Positions 35,747 to 44,174 of a DNA stretch of 64,000 bases are shown in pieces (the first letter of the stretch is position 1; the number at the start of each line of letters is the position of its first letter). The stretch comes from Methanosarcinales archaeon (GTDB lineage: Archaea; Halobacteriota; Methanosarcinia; Methanosarcinales; Methanoperedenaceae). The DNA is taken from NCBI GenBank assembly GCA_905339155.1, contig CAJPFJ010000002.1, forward strand, positions 1 to 64,000, given 5' to 3'. A program made the translations under genes and the position numbers. A model generated the notes under the pieces. The model did not search any database and was not told the DNA's origin. It saw nothing but the letters and a program-made list of their open reading frames with translations.

Positions 35747-38700
35747 ATGAGAAACAATTCAAAGATAATTATTTCAATTTTAATTATCATTTTTGCATCC
35801 TCAATGGTGGTCGAAGCATTGGTTCCAGTTACCTACAAGTGCTGCAAAAATTATACATATAGTGATGGAGTTCAAATAAGTGATTTTGAACCTATTGCAT
35901 CTTATCAAATTTCTGATTTCGAAAATCTATCTAATTGGACTGTGGGAGGAACAGGTGGTTCTCAAGAGGCGGATACCGTTAATTTTACTGAGGGCAATCA
36001 AGGACTGAAATTAATTGCAAGAAATGGAAACAGATCTACTTCAGATTCGGCAATTGATATTAGTTTTTCAGGTGCAACCTATTTTTCAATGTCGATATAT
36101 GTGCATAATATAAGTACTTTTAATGAAGGGACGATATATTTTTCCTCAACTGCATCAGGAAACTATACTTCATTTTTTTATAGCTCAATACAAAATCTTC
36201 ATTCTGGTTGGAATAATGTTAGGATCCTAAAAAGCAGTTTCAATAGTACAGGTGGTGAGAGCTGGAATAATATAATGAGAAGAGTAAGGATAGCGGTATA
36301 TCCATCACCCGGCAATAATACTAATGTTACTCTTGATGATTTAAAATTTTATCAAGATAATGATTGGGTAGGAAGTTCTCAGGAGATAGATCCATTTATT
36401 TTTAAAGAAGGTAGAAATGGATTAAAACTGATCGTTTATAATGGTTCACTAGCATCACCATATTCAGATTATAGTATCAACCAAAATTTTTCGAATGTAA
36501 ATAACTTTGTATTTTGGATGTATGTGGATAAGGCAGACAATTTAGGTTTTGTAAGGTTATATCTTACATCAACCAGTTCAGGAGGCTTTTCAAAATTTTT
36601 TGAGGCTAAAATTTGGAGAGTTAGATCCGGCTGGAATAAAATAGTATTTAATAGGCATGATTTCCAAAACTATTATAATGAAAACTGGAACAATGTAATT
36701 AAAAGAGTAAGAATACGTGTAGGTACTGAATATAAGTGTGATGGTTATTGCCCGTGGAAATTCAATGCCACATTTGATGATTTAAGATATGATCTAACAG
36801 GTCAGAGAGCAAAATTAATAATAACATTTGATGATGGATGGTCTTCTGATTATACCAAAGCATACCAAATTCTTAAAGCAAATAACCAGACTGCAGTATC
36901 ATATGTAGTAACTTCAAGGCCAGGAACAGGACCAGCAGGAACTTACGCCAATATGACCTATTTGAAAAGTTTACAATCAGCGGGCTGGGATATAGGGAGT
37001 CATACTGTTCATCATGTGGATTTAGAAGCTGTAAATGAGCCAACAAGAATTTCAGAAATAAACGATAGTTATGATTGGCTCGTAGCTAATAAATTTCAAA
37101 AATCAGCAGGATTTTTGGCATATCCGTATGGTGCAGTAAATGATACTGTGATAAATTTGACGGAAAAAAGATATGTTCTTGCAAGGTCAATAGAGGTGGG
37201 AGCAGCGCAACAACATTATACTCAAAGTGATGTCCTTTTTATGCAAAAAGTTATCGAAGCATATGGTATGGGTACGTATTACACACCTGTTGATAATATA
37301 ATAGGTAGATTGAATGATACCATTAATGCTAAATTATTAGGAATCATATTATTCCATGAAATTGCAAATACACCAACAAATCAGTATCAATATTCAACCT
37401 CAGAATTTCAGCAAATTAGTAATTATATTAAAAGCAGAAGTTCGGATGTTGATGTAATAACACAAAGCGATTATGTTATTCCAATTATCAGAGATTTTAC
37501 GCCAGTTCTTAATAAAACAACAAGAATATATTCTAATGGTACTTCGGTTCTAATAACAAACAATAAATATGATGAATATATGCCAAATATGACGGTTGAA
37601 CCGTTATACGGTCAAATCGACATTAATATAACTACATTTAATGAAAGTGGAGGACTCATAAGATTTAACGAGAGTAGTTCAAATAGTACGTTGAAGGCTT
37701 CATATAAGATAGCAAATAGAATCCCAAATAAAACCTATAAAGTAAAAATATATAGGGAAGATGGTTCACAATATCAAGATTTTAATGTATATGCTAATAG
37801 CAGTGGTTATATTATATATAATTCGACTGGATTTGAATATCCAAGATATCAAGAAATAAATATCACCGTCAATTCAGTCAACAACGCACCCATTGCGAAC
37901 AATGATACGTATATCACGACCGAAAATACACTTTTATCCATATCCGCACCCGGTATCCTGGCCAACGATACTGATCCTGATAGTGATGTCCTGACCGCAA
38001 TACAAATGACCGATCCTTCAAACGGGACATTGGCCATGAACTCAAACGGTTCATTCAGCTACATCCCCACGACAGGGTTCAATGGTGTGGATTCGTTCAC
38101 ATACAAAGCAAACGATAGTCAGCTTGACAGCAATATTGCCACAGTGACTATCACAGTAACTTCTGCAATTGATCCAAATCTTGTTGCTTACTGGAAATTT
38201 GATGAAAACTCAGGAACAAATGCTTCTGATTCTTCTGGTAATGGCAACCATGGAACAGTAAGCGGGGCTACCTGGACATCAGGCAAGCTAGGTACAGGTC
38301 TTGGGTTTGATGGTCTGAACGATTATGTTGATGCAGGAAATCCAGCAAGCTTACAGATAACAGGAGCTATCAGTATGGAAGGATGGGTCAAAATAAATGA
38401 TCTATCAGTAGCTTCCAGTCTATTTGGCAGAGGGCATGGTTTAAGTTCAGGCAACAATGGGTACTTCCTGTCATACTATGCTTCAACAAAGTCATTATAT
38501 TTTGATACCTATAGTACAACAACAAGAGATGCTCTTTACAAAAACAATGCAATTATAGATAACAACTGGCATCATATTGCGGTGACCTGGGATGGCACTA
38601 CTTCTGCCAATGGGAAGAAAATGTATATAGATGGCGTACAGGTCGCTCAAAAAACATCTGCTATAGCTTCTATGGGCAATCCTTCCTATAACTTCAGGAT

Positions 38701-39745
38701 TGGAATCAGTTCTCTAAATTCTCGTCCAGCTAAGGCAACTACCGATGAAGTTAAAGTTTACAACCGTGCCCTTTTGGCCTCAGAAATTCTTGCGGATTAC
38801 AATGCTGGCATAAATGATACCGCACCACCGACAATCTCAGCTATATCATCATCCAGTATCACTTCTTCAAGTGCTTCTATTTCCTGGACTACCGACGAAG
38901 CCAGCAACACCCAGGTAGAATATGGTATGACTTCCAGTTATGGATCTAATACTACGCTGGATACAAACCCAGTCACTTCTCATTCTCAGTTCCTCTCTGG
39001 TTTAACTGCTTCAACTCTCTATCATTACAGGGTCAAATCCAGAGATGTCGCAGGAAATTTAGCCATATCCGACGATCAAACATTTACTACTTCCGGAATC
39101 AATTTAAGTCTAATTGCCTCCTGGAAATTAGATGAAAACACAGGAACAACTGCCTCTGACTCTTCTGGCAATAATAACATTGGAACAATATTCGGAGCCA
39201 CCTGGACATCCGGTAAGATAGGTAGTGCTCTGAATTTTGATGGCATAAATGATTATGTTGATGCAGGGAATCCAGCAAGCTTACAGATAACAGGAGCTAT
39301 CAGTATGGAAGGATGGGTCAAAATAAATGATCTATCAGTAACTTCCAGTCTATTTGGGAGAGGACATGGATTAAGTTCTGGCAACCAGGGGTACTTCCTG
39401 TCATATTATGCTAAAACAAAGTCATTATATTTTGATACCTATAGTACAACAACAAGAGATGCTCTTTACAAAACCAATGCAATTATTGATAACAACTGGC
39501 ATCATATAGCGGTGACCTGGGATGGCACGACTTCTGCCAATGGGAAGAAAATGTATATAGATGGCGTACAGGTCGCTCAAAAAACATCTGCTATAGCTTC
39601 TATGGGCAATCCTTCCTATAATTTCAGGATTGGAATTGATTCAACCAATGACCGTCCAGCTAAGGCGAACATCGACGAAGTCAAAGTCTTCAATCGTGCC
39701 CTTTCGGCCTCAGAAGTTCTTGCACATTACAATGGAGCTCCATGA
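35747..39745 (+). CDS. Giant secreted NodB deacetylase with CBM-like, cadherin-like and LamG modules
   Basis: The 1332-residue protein has a signal peptide (about 7-26). Two CBM-like jelly-roll modules lie at about 45-205 and 206-350 (LDDLKFYQD and FDDLRYD closing them), then a NodB deacetylase at about 355-560 (IITFDDGWSSDYT; GSHTVHHVDLEA; FLAYPYGAVND). A beta domain at about 575-700 is shared with the deacetylase at 8946. A tandem-95/cadherin-like module (NDTDPDSDVLTAIQ) spans about 708-808, LamG 808-1022, FN3 1026-1117 and LamG 1118-1332. The catalytic residues look intact. It likely deacetylates and binds the extracellular polymer. There is no anchor. Confidence 0.78.
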   Translation: MRNNSKIIISILIIIFASSMVVEALVPVTYKCCKNYTYSDGVQISDFEPIASYQISDFENLSNWTVGGTGGSQEADTVNFTEGNQGLKLIARNGNRSTSDSAIDISFSGATYFSMSIYVHNISTFNEGTIYFSSTASGNYTSFFYSSIQNLHSGWNNVRILKSSFNSTGGESWNNIMRRVRIAVYPSPGNNTNVTLDDLKFYQDNDWVGSSQEIDPFIFKEGRNGLKLIVYNGSLASPYSDYSINQNFSNVNNFVFWMYVDKADNLGFVRLYLTSTSSGGFSKFFEAKIWRVRSGWNKIVFNRHDFQNYYNENWNNVIKRVRIRVGTEYKCDGYCPWKFNATFDDLRYDLTGQRAKLIITFDDGWSSDYTKAYQILKANNQTAVSYVVTSRPGTGPAGTYANMTYLKSLQSAGWDIGSHTVHHVDLEAVNEPTRISEINDSYDWLVANKFQKSAGFLAYPYGAVNDTVINLTEKRYVLARSIEVGAAQQHYTQSDVLFMQKVIEAYGMGTYYTPVDNIIGRLNDTINAKLLGIILFHEIANTPTNQYQYSTSEFQQISNYIKSRSSDVDVITQSDYVIPIIRDFTPVLNKTTRIYSNGTSVLITNNKYDEYMPNMTVEPLYGQIDINITTFNESGGLIRFNESSSNSTLKASYKIANRIPNKTYKVKIYREDGSQYQDFNVYANSSGYIIYNSTGFEYPRYQEINITVNSVNNAPIANNDTYITTENTLLSISAPGILANDTDPDSDVLTAIQMTDPSNGTLAMNSNGSFSYIPTTGFNGVDSFTYKANDSQLDSNIATVTITVTSAIDPNLVAYWKFDENSGTNASDSSGNGNHGTVSGATWTSGKLGTGLGFDGLNDYVDAGNPASLQITGAISMEGWVKINDLSVASSLFGRGHGLSSGNNGYFLSYYASTKSLYFDTYSTTTRDALYKNNAIIDNNWHHIAVTWDGTTSANGKKMYIDGVQVAQKTSAIASMGNPSYNFRIGISSLNSRPAKATTDEVKVYNRALLASEILADYNAGINDTAPPTISAISSSSITSSSASISWTTDEASNTQVEYGMTSSYGSNTTLDTNPVTSHSQFLSGLTASTLYHYRVKSRDVAGNLAISDDQTFTTSGINLSLIASWKLDENTGTTASDSSGNNNIGTIFGATWTSGKIGSALNFDGINDYVDAGNPASLQITGAISMEGWVKINDLSVTSSLFGRGHGLSSGNQGYFLSYYAKTKSLYFDTYSTTTRDALYKTNAIIDNNWHHIAVTWDGTTSANGKKMYIDGVQVAQKTSAIASMGNPSYNFRIGIDSTNDRPAKANIDEVKVFNRALSASEVLAHYNGAP
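38318..38804 (+). repeat. LamG cassette copy 3
   Basis: Nearly identical to copies at 23760, 25219 and 39246. It diverges most near its 3' end, where AGTTCTCTAAATTCTCGTCC replaces the GATTCAACCAATGACCGTCC of the other copies. Confidence 0.75.
39246..39733 (+). repeat. LamG cassette copy 4
   Basis: Last cassette, at the 3' end of the 35747 gene. Parts match copy 1 (GCTAAAACAAAGTCATT) and parts match copy 3 (GTACAGGTCGCTCAAAAAACATCTGC), a mosaic that points to gene conversion among copies. Confidence 0.75.
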
Positions 39746-39777
39746 TAACAACCTGAACACTCATAAGTCTTTGACTC

Positions 39778-39933
39778 ATGCAATCAGAAAGTGCAACCGG
39801 CGCCGTTCCCGCAGCAGCGAACGTATGGACGGATATCGGAGTATTCACGGTTCCTGCCGGGGTGAAGAGGCTTAAAGGCGTCCTGGGAAGTGTTGTTCCC
39901 GATCCGGGAGCAATTGACACCATATATTTATAG
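39778..39933 (+). pseudogene. Short frame, probable gene fragment
   Basis: ATG to TAG gives 51 residues (MQSESATGAVPAAANVWTD, IGVFTVPAGVKRLKG…DTIYL). It has the look of the first strands of a beta-sandwich structural protein and better codon composition than chance. I cannot name a family. There is no clear ribosome-binding site. It is probably the 5' remnant of a lost gene. Confidence 0.25.
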
Positions 39934-40038
39934 GCGATGCAATAATGACGCCATTGTGTCCCACAGCCGTGTTCATAGGAAGTTATATGTAATATCAAAA
40001 CATAGATATCAATGCAGGTTGTTATTATCATGATAATG

Positions 40039-40203
40039 AAATCAAATATTGGAACAGAGATCGATTGGAACGAGCTTGAAAGGTGCTGGGCGAATATGTA
40101 TGCAGAGGATTACGGGCATTTTTCAGATCATCGCCAGATCATTCACGGCACCAGAAAACAGGGATCATCCGCTGCAGAAGTCTGCATAATTGATATTATA
40201 TAA
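40039..40203 (+). pseudogene. Possible methyltransferase N-terminal relic
   Basis: About 54 codons reading MKSNIGTEIDWNELERCW… then stop. The IGTEIDWNE opening recalls the N-terminus of some Methanosarcinales SAM-dependent methyltransferases, from memory. The SAM-binding motif would lie beyond the stop and is absent. It is likely a truncated gene. Confidence 0.25.
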
Positions 40204-40306
40204 AAATTAGTGTCGTTTTAAACAATTACAAGCCTAAACATATCAAAAGTTGATAAGTCTTGAATTTTTAAAATATATATGAAATAAAAAACAAAATAGG
40301 CTATCG

Positions 40307-41662
40307 ATGTTTCAGAAACAATTATTCATATTGGCACATCAATTATTTGATAGAAATTTTTATCCAGCTTACAAGAAATTAATTCAAAATCAATTCAAAT
40401 CTTATGAAGTGTTAAAAGCAGAACAAGAAAAACAATTGAAATATGCTATAAGTTATGCATATGAAAATGTCCCATATTATCATAGGCTATTTCGAAATTT
40501 GAATTTGAGTCCATCCGATATAACAAAAATAGATGATCTTGAAAAACTTCCGATATTAACCAAAGAAATCGTTAATCAAAATTTTGAGGATTTCAAACCG
40601 GTTAATTTAACCAAAATGAAATATTGTGAAGCTATGACAGGAGGGACAACAGGTATTCGATTTAGATATCGATATTCAAAATATGACAGAACTTTAAGCT
40701 GGGCTCTTTTATATAGAGGATGGGGGTATGGTGGCTTCGAATTTGGGGATAAAATGGTATTCCTTCAAGGGAGTTCATTGGATTTTGAATCAAAACCACA
40801 TATTATTAAAATAGGTCATGAAATTGTGAGAAATATGAAGATGCTATCATCGTTTGATTTGGGAGAAAAAGAAAATAGAGAATATGTTAATATTATTAAT
40901 TCATTAAAACCAAAATTTATAAGGGGATATTCGTCATCAATATTTTTTTTTTCAAAATGGATTGAAAAAAATAATATAGAAATACATCAACCATTAGCAA
41001 TTTTTACTACGTCAGATATGCTTTATCCTATTATGAGAAAGAAAATTGAGGCAGTTTTTAATTGTAAAGTTTTTAATAATTATGGATTGAATGATGGTGG
41101 AATCTCGGCTTTTGAATGTTCAGAACATAATGGGCTTCATATAGATACAGAAAGGAGTATCATGGAAGTCGTGGATAAAAAAGGAAATGTAATACAAAAT
41201 GGAGAAGGGAGAGTAATTGCAACGAGCCTTTACAATTACGCGATGCCTTTCATACGTTGGGAAACTGGGGATTTATGCCACATTAATGATGATATTTGTG
41301 AATGTGGAAGGGGATATAAGTTATTAACGAATCTCTTAGGAAAGGAGCAAGAGATATTGGAGACACCAGACGGAAAATATGTACATGGAGGTTTTTTTAC
41401 ACACATTTTTCGGTATATTAATGATATTAAAGAATTTCAAATCATTCAAGATAAACTAGACAGAATAGAGATAAGACTTGTTATTAATGATGGATTTGAT
41501 GAAAAACAATTAGATAGGATAAAAAGAATCATACATAATAAAAGCATCTATTGGAATGTTGATTTCAAATATGTGGAAAAAATTCATAGGACCGCAGATG
41601 GAAAATATAAATTTATTAAAAATCAAATTGATTTAAACAATCGTCATGTAGTTAAGCATTAG
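40307..41662 (+). CDS. CapK/PaaK-like adenylate-forming enzyme
   Basis: The 451-residue protein resembles phenylacetate-CoA ligase and the CapK proteins of capsule clusters. Motifs are an N-terminal helix with SYAYENVPYYHRLFR, the nucleotide-binding loop MTGGTTGIRFR (about 110-120), NYGLNDGGISAFEC (about 260-273) and WETGDLCHI (about 318-326). CapK-type enzymes activate a carboxylic acid as acyl-adenylate, possibly to modify a sugar polymer. There is no membrane span. The AT-rich DNA matches the 29-35 kb cluster and the gene probably belongs with it. A TATA-like AAAATATATATG lies about 40 bases upstream. Confidence 0.75.
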   Translation: MFQKQLFILAHQLFDRNFYPAYKKLIQNQFKSYEVLKAEQEKQLKYAISYAYENVPYYHRLFRNLNLSPSDITKIDDLEKLPILTKEIVNQNFEDFKPVNLTKMKYCEAMTGGTTGIRFRYRYSKYDRTLSWALLYRGWGYGGFEFGDKMVFLQGSSLDFESKPHIIKIGHEIVRNMKMLSSFDLGEKENREYVNIINSLKPKFIRGYSSSIFFFSKWIEKNNIEIHQPLAIFTTSDMLYPIMRKKIEAVFNCKVFNNYGLNDGGISAFECSEHNGLHIDTERSIMEVVDKKGNVIQNGEGRVIATSLYNYAMPFIRWETGDLCHINDDICECGRGYKLLTNLLGKEQEILETPDGKYVHGGFFTHIFRYINDIKEFQIIQDKLDRIEIRLVINDGFDEKQLDRIKRIIHNKSIYWNVDFKYVEKIHRTADGKYKFIKNQIDLNNRHVVKH

Positions 41663-41736
41663 CTTTAGATATCTATTCAACTCATAGAGTTTACACGTCC
41701 GCCGGGTCCATTATAAAATTGTTCTTCTCCATTGAT

Positions 41737-42363
41737 TTATTGCGGAATGATTTTATCGATACTTTCTTTCGGGATTTTCAATTCGTTGAGAAACCTCTCC
41801 ATCATTGTAAGGTTAAGTTTTTCCCGGGACAATTTGTACAGGTATATTGCGTCATCAATGTCTTTTGGAGACCCCTTGAATAAGTTATACGGTATTTGCA
41901 TCTCAAGAGGTGAGATAAATAAAATCCTGTCACCAATTATTACCTTTTTTCGATATTTCAGGGTAAATCGGTCAATTTCATTCTTGACTATCTTTATCAG
42001 AAACTCCGGGATCTTACGATCTTTTTTTGTTATCCTCACAGCATGATGGTTTTTCAGGTAGGCATTGTATGCATCAATGGGATCGTTTTTGCATTCGTAT
42101 GATCCTTCGATTTCAAGCCATAATTTCAGGAATTTCTCAAATGAGATATTCTGGATCAGGATATCAATATCCATTATTTCTTCTTGTTCTTCATTTGTGT
42201 TGCCGAAGAGAAGAGAAATATATCTTGAGAAGATCACATAGCGGATATTATTTCTTGCAAGTATTTCCGAAAAATCCAATGCCAGATCATCAATTGTCGA
42301 AAGCTTTTTGTCAAGTATTATTTCATTGTCTTTAAATTCCAGTTTGATTTTACTATGACTCAT
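41737..42363 (-). CDS. Nucleotidyltransferase-fold-like archaeal protein
   Basis: I take the ATG at 42363 as start (208 aa), because the longer frame to 42378 intrudes further into the upstream nuclease gene. The protein has a segment ARNNIRYVIFSRYISLLFG followed by DIDILIQ, resembling the strand-helix-strand and acidic pair of minimal nucleotidyltransferases. A conserved SPLEMQIPYNLFKGSPKDIDDA block near residue 160-180 also fits that superfamily. The first acidic motif (GS-x-D) is degenerate. It overlaps the nuclease stop by 11 bp and is probably cotranscribed. The function is unknown. Confidence 0.45.
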   Translation of the reverse strand: MSHSKIKLEFKDNEIILDKKLSTIDDLALDFSEILARNNIRYVIFSRYISLLFGNTNEEQEEIMDIDILIQNISFEKFLKLWLEIEGSYECKNDPIDAYNAYLKNHHAVRITKKDRKIPEFLIKIVKNEIDRFTLKYRKKVIIGDRILFISPLEMQIPYNLFKGSPKDIDDAIYLYKLSREKLNLTMMERFLNELKIPKESIDKIIPQ

Positions 42364-42997
42364 ACAACCCTCCTGCAAGTTCCCTTATCCGTTCTGCAGT
42401 CCTGTAACCAACGCGCTCCACTTTTATCAGTTCCTCCTGCGACGCCGTCATAACATTTTCCACGCAGCCAAAGTGTTTTAGCAAATTCCTTGCCGCCACC
42501 TGTCCTATGCCTGGAAGTGACGATACAATATATTCTTTAACTTTACTTTGTGAGAGGCGGCTGCGCTTTCCATGCAAATTGAAAGGCCTTGTTTTATCTG
42601 TTTGCTCTTTAGCAGCGATCATACTGATTACCTGGGCTGTTTCTGCCTCGTTAAGCGTGTATATGGTCGGGATACGCATAAGGGCAATGGAATTAAGGAA
42701 GCCCTGAATAGCTTTAGGGTTCATCCTGCGCCCTGAAAAGAAGAACATATCTTCACCCTCAATAATCAGAATAGGCAACTTGTACGATTTCTCCATGTCC
42801 ATAAGTTGTGAAAACAGCTCACGGCGTTCAATCAGGGTTGCGAAAATATCATCCACAGTCTTTCTTTCGAAAGCTACGCGATCACTTACAACATAATCCC
42901 CAACCTTCAGGGTGTTTACCTCAATTTCTGCGCCAAGCTTTACAAGCGCCTCTGGTACTCTGGAGCGCATTTCACGGTGGTCAATGACTATCTTCAT
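42353..42997 (-). CDS. XPF/ERCC4-type structure-specific nuclease with HhH
   Basis: The start is set at the ATG at 42997 (MKIVIDHREMRSRVPE, 214 aa); the extra upstream codons to 43084 are not family-like. About 1-130 is an ERCC4 nuclease with the IDHRE and FERKTVDDI motifs (the ERKxxxD active site). About 150-205 are two helix-hairpin-helix motifs (SLPGIGQVAARNLLKHFG, VERVGYRTAERIRELAG). There is no helicase domain, so it corresponds to the nuclease half of archaeal Hef/XPF. It should cleave branched DNA at forks or flaps as a dimer. Confidence 0.85.
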   Translation of the reverse strand: MKIVIDHREMRSRVPEALVKLGAEIEVNTLKVGDYVVSDRVAFERKTVDDIFATLIERRELFSQLMDMEKSYKLPILIIEGEDMFFFSGRRMNPKAIQGFLNSIALMRIPTIYTLNEAETAQVISMIAAKEQTDKTRPFNLHGKRSRLSQSKVKEYIVSSLPGIGQVAARNLLKHFGCVENVMTASQEELIKVERVGYRTAERIRELAGGLYES

Positions 42998-43155
42998 CAC
43001 TATATCCTCGATATGGAGGCTATTCCAACAGAACAGATGATATACTATCTCAAAATGCAAAGTGAAAGTATTATGTTGGTTCAATCAAAAATTCTTTTCA
43101 TTCAATTTGATCCAGCTGCCTCATCAATATCATTTGTGAAGACGATATGGATATT

Positions 43156-44172
43156 TTAGCCTGTCGTTTTCCTCTTTACCTTCTCGGTTTCCTTTAAGAT
43201 CGTGTCAATACCGCTTTTAACAAGCGCCTCGAACTTCTCCCCGCGCATGCTTGCCCTGTTGAGGGTCTCCCCCAGGTCAAGTGGAAGCGCAATGTCAACC
43301 CAGTTATCCCTCATTCTGTGGAGCAATGGCTTTTCAAGAATTTCCCTTGCTTTTTCATTGGCCAAAGAAGCAGTCCCGCTATCTTTGAATTTTATGGGTA
43401 CATGCAGTGTCAGCGATGTGATCTTTCCATCTTTTTCTTTTGGCGTATATAGTCGTACGATCTCACTTCCGAAGCGACCGAAGAACTGGTCTGTTCCTTT
43501 CCCGAATCCTATTTTTTCGATAGCCGATACTGCCCCTGCGGGAATATCATCCATAATGCAGCCGCACAATGCGTTTGTTATCTCTTTTTCTTCCGTACTT
43601 TCTGCTATGCGGACAAAATCATCAAGCGGGAAACCCATTACTACCTCATCATCCCGGTAGCCAGAGAACATCCTCGCTCCATTGCAAAGAAGCGACAGGT
43701 TCACTTTTTTCTCTATGAAGGGTATTGCTGTACACTCACCGCAGACAGCGAACTCTCCTTTGAATTTAACTTCAACCGGCTGTTTTTCATGCAGTTGCGA
43801 AAGTATTGTGGAAATGCGCATGATTTTTCGTGGATTTCCAATTATAACCACAATGTCGGGTTTTTTCTCAGTCTTTTCAAGGGAGCTAACGCTTACCAGT
43901 TTTGTATTTGCAGGTTTTATTCGTGGATAGACCTCGCCATAGCTTGGCTCTGTGAAACCAAGAGCAAGTTCGGCGCTTGTGCAAGTGAGTTCTTCCACGC
44001 TAAAAACGAAACTTTCCCCATAAAAAGCACTCCTTCTTACCATTTCACAATAGCGCATTGGCTGACTGCTCGTTTTTTTCTCTGAAGCGTCATTAATGAT
44101 CCTTATCGCAACAGGTGAAGAAGGAAGTTCAAAAAATTTCCTGAATTTTATTGACAATTCTGCATATTTCAT
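43156..44172 (-). CDS. DUF169 protein
   Basis: The 338-residue protein matches the DUF169/COG2043 pattern: PSSPVAIRII near the N-terminus, RYCEMVRRSAFYGESF, TCTSAELALGF, a CGECTAIPFIEKKVNLSLLCNGARMFSGY block and GFPLDDFVRIA. Several conserved cysteines suggest metal or cofactor binding. The ~100-residue C-terminal extension is less familiar. It starts two bases after the SepCysS stop on the same strand, so the genes are cotranscribed. The biochemical role is unknown; linkage to tRNA-dependent cysteine synthesis is inference from position only. Confidence 0.75.
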   Translation of the reverse strand: MKYAELSIKFRKFFELPSSPVAIRIINDASEKKTSSQPMRYCEMVRRSAFYGESFVFSVEELTCTSAELALGFTEPSYGEVYPRIKPANTKLVSVSSLEKTEKKPDIVVIIGNPRKIMRISTILSQLHEKQPVEVKFKGEFAVCGECTAIPFIEKKVNLSLLCNGARMFSGYRDDEVVMGFPLDDFVRIAESTEEKEITNALCGCIMDDIPAGAVSAIEKIGFGKGTDQFFGRFGSEIVRLYTPKEKDGKITSLTLHVPIKFKDSGTASLANEKAREILEKPLLHRMRDNWVDIALPLDLGETLNRASMRGEKFEALVKSGIDTILKETEKVKRKTTG

Positions 44173-44174
44173 CG

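Larger units (their letters stand above)
39746..40306. other. Mostly non-coding stretch with two short frames
   Basis: It contains a 51-codon frame at 39778-39933, a possible methyltransferase relic at 40039-40203, and an AT-rich promoter region before 40307 (TTTTTAAAATATATATG near 40265). No full gene is seen. Base composition at 39780-39920 is GC-richer than the neighbouring matrix genes, suggesting a different origin. Confidence 0.4.
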
